Part shown: one piece after another, positions 60,469 to 64,000 of the stretch
Layout: the number at the start of each line of letters is the position of its first letter
Position numbering within the stretch: position 1 is the stretch's first letter
DNA from: Bradyrhizobium liaoningense
Lineage (GTDB): Bacteria; Pseudomonadota; Alphaproteobacteria; Rhizobiales; Xanthobacteraceae
NCBI RefSeq assembly: GCF_018130955.1
Contig: NZ_JAFCJM010000024.1
Coordinates: forward strand, 1 to 64,000
DNA: 64,000 nt
Direction of reading: 5' to 3'
Position numbers and translations under genes: made by a program
Notes under the pieces: generated by a model
Seen by the model: the letters and a program-made list of their open reading frames with translations, nothing else
The model's database searches: none
Told to the model about the DNA's origin: nothing

Positions 60469-61347
60469 TCAGTGACTGTGCGGGCGCGCCTCGTGCGGAA
60501 TCCGCCCCTGTTGCTCGAGGCCGCTTTGGGCGAGCCAGGCATCGGTGCTCCCCACCGCGCGTTCGATATGGTCCTCGGTGCGCGAGAAATCGTAGGGTGA
60601 GCCGACCAGCGGGCAGAGCGGCGGCACCACAAAATACTCGATCTCCGGATCGAGCCCTTCGAGCTCCGCCACCAACTGCCGCGCGATCAGAAGCGTCAGC
60701 GCATGCAACGCGTTGGCCACCGCGCCGACCGGCGGGTCGGTCACGGCACAGGCATGTCCGGTTGGCAGTACGATCAGGCGCTTTGCGCCCTGCTTCACTG
60801 CGACCCGCACCGGCGTGTTGGAGGAGATCGCGCCGTCGGCGAGATAACGATCGTGGTAGCGAACCGGCGTAAAGGCGCCGGGGATGGCAGTCGAGGCGAC
60901 AATCGCGTCCGATGCGGAACCTTCCGAGATCACCACGCTGTCGCCCGAGATGATGTCGGTGGCGACGATGTACACCGGCAGCTTGGCATCCTCGAGATTG
61001 CGATAGGGCAGATGATCGTCGATCAGCTTGCGGATGCCGTCATGGGGTATCAGGAAGTCGCGCCGCCACAGGAAGCCGAGCATGGTGCGCCAGGTGATGG
61101 GGAAGACGTCATGGCGCCTGAGGCCGCGCCAGATCGCTTCGAGCCCGAGCACGCCTTTTAGCGTGGGATCGCCGGCATAATAGGCGCCGTTGATCGCGCC
61201 GACGCTGGAGCCGACCACGAGGTCGGCTGTGATGCCATGCTTGGCCAGCGAATGCATCATGCCGACCTGGATCGCCCCAAAGCTGCCGCCGCCCGCCAGC
61301 ACGAAGGCCGTCGGCTTTGGCGAGCGAACATGATCGATCACGGTCAA
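60469..61347 (-). CDS. Patatin-like phospholipase
   Basis: A 292-residue lipid hydrolase. The oxyanion motif is GGGSFG (19-24), the nucleophile elbow GSSVG with Ser48, and the catalytic Asp171 is in the DGA motif. It should hydrolyse acyl chains from phospholipids. No signal peptide is seen, so it acts in the cytoplasm or at the inner face of the membrane. Flanked by interspersed repeats on both sides. Confidence 0.9.
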   Translation of the reverse strand: MTVIDHVRSPKPTAFVLAGGGSFGAIQVGMMHSLAKHGITADLVVGSSVGAINGAYYAGDPTLKGVLGLEAIWRGLRRHDVFPITWRTMLGFLWRRDFLIPHDGIRKLIDDHLPYRNLEDAKLPVYIVATDIISGDSVVISEGSASDAIVASTAIPGAFTPVRYHDRYLADGAISSNTPVRVAVKQGAKRLIVLPTGHACAVTDPPVGAVANALHALTLLIARQLVAELEGLDPEIEYFVVPPLCPLVGSPYDFSRTEDHIERAVGSTDAWLAQSGLEQQGRIPHEARPHSH

Positions 61348-61505
61348 GGCGTGCGGCTCTCCCCCTGCTCTCGCGCTGCGCTACGGCCCGCGAGGTTTTG
61401 GGGGAAATTATAGCAGTGCGCGCGGAAAGCGAGCCAATAACAAAATTGGGTGGGGGTGAGAGAGTGCGTAAGCGAGTGACGAGGGAGGCCGGCCCACCCT
61501 CCGCT

Positions 61506-61656
61506 GTCGTCCTGGCGAAAGCCAGGCGAAAGCCAGGACCCATAACCCCAGGGAGGAGTCGTTACGCGAGCTGATAACCCCGAGTCTTCGCCAAACCACG
61601 TCCTGTGGTTAGGGGTCCTGGATCAGCGCTCGCTCCGCTCGGTTGTCCAGGACGAC
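61506..61656. repeat. Family-B palindromic interspersed repeat, second copy
   Basis: Terminal inverted repeats GTCGTCCTGG (61506-61515) and CCAGGACGAC (61647-61656). GCGAAAGCCAG is repeated in tandem near the left end. CCCATAACCCCAGGGAG and TCTTCGCCAA recur from the copy at 26222-26368. A separate small hairpin GTCGTCCC/GGGACGAC follows at 61671-61693. Confidence 0.8.
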
Positions 61657-61720
61657 GTGCATGGGGCAATGTCGTCCCACAAAACGGGACGACAACTCAG
61701 ATTGATCGCTTCAGCGGAGC

Positions 61721-62494
61721 TCAGCGCTCCACGAACGCCTTTTCGATCACGAAGTGGCCGGGCGTGTTGCCGCTGCCTTCGGCAAAGCCCTTGCCTTCGA
61801 ACATGACCTTGAGCTCTTCGAGCATGGCGGGGCTGCCGCACATCATGATGCGGTCGGTTGCGATGTCGAGCGGACCCTGGCCGATGTCCTCAAACAACTG
61901 GTTCGAATTGATGAGGTCGGTGATGCGGCCGCGATTGCGGAACGGCTCGCGGGTCACGGTCGGATAGTAGACCAGCTTCTCGGAGAGCAGCGGTCCGAAC
62001 AGTTCGTCGTCCTGCAGGCCGGCGACGAGCTGCTCGCCATAGGCGAGCTCGGAGACCTGGCGGCAGCCATGCACCAGGACGATGCTCTCGAACCGGTCAT
62101 AGACGTCGGGGTCCTTGATCAAGCTCGCGAACGGCGCAAGGCCGGTGCCGGTCGACAGCAGCAACAGCCGCTTGCCGGCAATCAGGTTGTCGGCGATCAG
62201 CGTGCCGGTCGCCTTGCGGCCGACCAAAATGGTGTCGCCTTCCTTGATCTTCTGGAGGCGCGAGGTGAGCGGGCCGTCCTGAACCTTGATGGAGAAGAAC
62301 TCGAGCTCTTCCTCGTGATTGGCGCTCGCCATGCTGTAGGCCCGCAGCAGCGGCCGGCCGTCGACCTCGAGGCCGATCATCGCGAACTGGCCGTTCTGGA
62401 AACGGAAGCCGGAGTCGCGCGTGGCGCGGAAGCTGAACAGGGTGTCGGTCCAGTGCTGGACGGAAAGAACCTTCTCTCGATAGAACGCGCTCAT
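61721..62494 (-). CDS. fpr: Ferredoxin-NADP reductase
   Basis: A 257-residue FAD enzyme. The FAD motif is RAYSMAS, the NADP loop STGTGLAPFASL, and the C-terminus GNTPGHFVIEKAFVER is typical of the bacterial (Azotobacter/Rhodobacter) subclass. It moves electrons between NADPH and ferredoxin or flavodoxin, also under oxidative stress. ATG 62494 begins the conserved SAFYREKVLSVQHWTDTL; the frame remains open upstream without ribosome site. Confidence 0.94.
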   Translation of the reverse strand: MSAFYREKVLSVQHWTDTLFSFRATRDSGFRFQNGQFAMIGLEVDGRPLLRAYSMASANHEEELEFFSIKVQDGPLTSRLQKIKEGDTILVGRKATGTLIADNLIAGKRLLLLSTGTGLAPFASLIKDPDVYDRFESIVLVHGCRQVSELAYGEQLVAGLQDDELFGPLLSEKLVYYPTVTREPFRNRGRITDLINSNQLFEDIGQGPLDIATDRIMMCGSPAMLEELKVMFEGKGFAEGSGNTPGHFVIEKAFVER

Positions 62495-62883
62495 GTGTCT
62501 CGATATTCCGAATTGATGCGGGTCTTGAACAAAAGGGTGGCTCTTGAACAAAGGTGGCCTGGCCCCGAAACGGGGTCGTACACCACTGTCATGGCGGATG
62601 ATTTCGCGTGTGTGATCTACGCCATTGAGACAGATAATCAACCTCGTCCCGGGCGCATTGACGCCGGTCAAACCGGCATTTTTGGCCGGATCTGCAGCAT
62701 AATTAACGAATTTTCTGCCTTGCACGCGTAGCGGGCAATTTCTTTTCCCCGCAGGGCTCGCCCGCAGCACTTAATTTCCATCCCGCTCGCGCAAAATTCA
62801 TTAAGAATAGTTCTGATTTCTGCCATGGCAGACCGCTGATTTCCGCATGACGGCGGTTTTTGCGCGGATGAGACGGTTTGGAC
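62495..62883. other. Divergent promoter region with a small tandem repeat
   Basis: The 389 bases between fpr and the ATP-grasp gene hold no convincing gene. TCTTGAACAAAAGGGTGGC (62523-62541) is followed directly by TCTTGAACAAAGGTGGC (62542-62558), a near tandem copy. A GCCCCGAAACGGGGT hairpin follows near 62562-62576. Both genes should have promoters here. Confidence 0.5.
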
Positions 62884-63807
62884 ATGCCCGAGCGGATCTT
62901 CGTACAGGCGATACGGCACTATTGCGCCCGCCACGACATCGACATCGACGTGCGGGCCGACGGCTGGCTGATCGCGATGCGTCGCGGACCACAGCGCCAT
63001 TTCGCCTTCGGCTACGACATCGGCCTCAACAGCGCGATCGCGCACCGGCTCGCCAACGACAAGTCGGCGGCCGCGGAGGTGCTGGCCTTGTCCGGCGTGC
63101 CCTGCATTCCCCATCGTCTCTTCATCGATCCAAAACTCGTCCCCGCGCCCGGCGCCGAAGAGATGATGCGCGCGCTGCTCGCGGACAACCAGCAAGGCCT
63201 CGTGCTAAAGCCCAATGAAGGAACGGCCGGCCGGCTGGTCATCCGGGTGACCAACGCGCGCGAGCTTCAGCTTGCAGTCGAAAAAATCTTCACGTCCAGC
63301 CAGGCGCTGGTGATTTCACCTTTCGTCGACATCGAGGAGGAGGTCCGCGTCATCCTTCTCGAAGAGACCCCGATGGTGGTCTATCGCAAGGAGCGTCCGT
63401 CGGTCACCGGCGACGGCACGCACACCTTGCGCGAGCTGGCGCGCGCCACCGCGCTCGAAGCGCGGCTCGGCGATGTCGCACCCGATGCGCTCGACGCCAT
63501 TGTGCCGGCCGGCGAACGCCGCATCCTGAACTGGCGCCACAATCTCGACGCCGGCGCGAGACCCGTCCTGATCGAGGATGGGGACGTCCGCACCGCCTGC
63601 GTCGCGATCGCCATCGCTGCCGCCCGCGCCATCGGCATCCGCTTCGCCTCGATCGACATCGTCCGCACGGGCGGCGCCTGGAAGGTGCTGGAGATCAACT
63701 CCGGCGTGATGATGGAGGCGCTCGGCAAACTCTATCCGGAGCTCGCGCATGCGACCTACGGCGCAGCACTGGATCGGGTGTTTGAAGATAATACAGCGTC
63801 ACGGTGA
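62884..63807 (+). CDS. ATP-grasp ligase-like protein
   Basis: A 307-residue ATP-grasp enzyme. The core has LVLKPNEGTAGRLVIRV, VISPFVDIEEEVRVILLEETPMVVYRKERPSVTGDGTHTLREL and the metal-binding end VLEINSGVMME. It resembles the ligase part of cyanophycin synthetase and glutathione-synthetase-like proteins, which join an acid to an amine via acyl phosphate. No peptide partner is recognised. ATG 62884 follows GGATGAGACGG. Confidence 0.85.
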   Translation: MPERIFVQAIRHYCARHDIDIDVRADGWLIAMRRGPQRHFAFGYDIGLNSAIAHRLANDKSAAAEVLALSGVPCIPHRLFIDPKLVPAPGAEEMMRALLADNQQGLVLKPNEGTAGRLVIRVTNARELQLAVEKIFTSSQALVISPFVDIEEEVRVILLEETPMVVYRKERPSVTGDGTHTLRELARATALEARLGDVAPDALDAIVPAGERRILNWRHNLDAGARPVLIEDGDVRTACVAIAIAAARAIGIRFASIDIVRTGGAWKVLEINSGVMMEALGKLYPELAHATYGAALDRVFEDNTASR

Positions 63808-63808
63808 C

Positions 63809-63985
63809 CTTACCCTCCCCTGGAGGGGGAGGGTCGCTATGCATGCAGCGAAGCGGAATGCGTAGCGGGGTGGGGTGAAGGTCTCTCCACACGGAACACT
63901 TCCTGCGTTGATAGATCACCCCACCCCGGCTCACATTTCGCTGCGCTCAAAGTGAGCCGACCCTCCCCCTCCAGGGGAGGGTAAG
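63809..63985. repeat. Interspersed element with 28-bp perfect terminal inverted repeats
   Basis: The 28 bases at 63809-63836 (CTTACCCTCCCCTGGAGGGG…) are the exact reverse complement of 63958-63985. About 120 bases of less symmetric sequence lie between. It starts just after the ATP-grasp stop codon. No transposase is encoded, so it is a miniature element or a large REP-like unit. It could also act as a bidirectional terminator. Confidence 0.78.
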
Positions 63986-64000
63986 AGCCGGCCACTCAGC

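Overview
The window is GC-rich, densely packed DNA from an alphaproteobacterium, most likely Bradyrhizobium or a close relative in the Nitrobacteraceae. This rests on the block chvI-chvG-hprK-EIIA-HPr near pckA, an Omp25-type barrel fused to an OprB porin, many small exported proteins with glycine-rich or lipoprotein starts, and families of short palindromic interspersed repeats of the kind common in this group. I found no rRNA, tRNA, CRISPR array, phage or insertion-sequence gene.

Region by region. 0-5.4 kb: pckA with a strong terminator, a secreted TPR-CHAT (caspase-like) protein and a HugZ-type haem-utilisation protein. 5.6-9.6 kb: the ChvI/ChvG two-component system followed by HprK, EIIA and HPr of a regulatory PTS. 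9.6-17.3 kb: a GT39 membrane glycosyltransferase, lepA, two small membrane proteins, and an MFS transporter with an acyl-CoA-dehydrogenase-like flavoprotein. 17.5-23.8 kb: a DUF2652/SRPBCC fusion, an RDD protein, a PAS-PAS-GGDEF-EAL protein with a degenerate GGDEF motif, and two cell-wall enzymes (L,D-transpeptidase and MepA). 24-26.2 kb: modABC. 26.4-30.7 kb: a CPA1 potassium/proton antiporter, an MscS channel and map. 30.7-35.8 kb: a mixed group (Ada-type Zn/AraC protein, EamA exporter, Tat-exported intradiol dioxygenase, exported unknown, DJ-1 protein) and then radC. 36-41.1 kb: an orphan periplasmic binding protein, a 1025-residue membrane nucleotide cyclase and a Sel1 protein. 41.3-47.5 kb: two tautomerase genes, each divergent from its own regulator (TetR, LysR), small exported proteins, and an ECF sigma factor with a DGPF/YCII partner. 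47.5-52.8 kb: a tight operon for an NMT1-type ABC importer, a 2-hydroxyacid dehydrogenase and a two-domain Inh protein, divergent from a creatininase-family hydrolase. 53-58.4 kb: porin, TauE-type exporter, CorC/CNNM protein and PilZ protein. 58.5-64 kb: a membrane-anchored glutamate-synthase-type FMN protein, a patatin, ferredoxin-NADP reductase and an ATP-grasp enzyme.

The most interesting candidate system is the pair at 36.07-40.38 kb. A periplasmic binding protein with no permease or ATPase nearby sits 63 bases upstream of a class III nucleotide cyclase. The cyclase's large periplasmic region looks like the helical TorS-type sensor and contains a recent-looking tandem duplication (153-codon period). 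I infer that the binding protein presents a ligand to the cyclase, as TorT does to TorS, with cAMP or cGMP as output. Other points of note are the gene-pair operators at 34.2, 42.4 and 45.2 kb, the palindrome upstream of the porin fusion, a ModC without its Mop domain, an Ada-like protein without its enzyme domain, and at least nine interspersed palindromic repeats in four apparent families.
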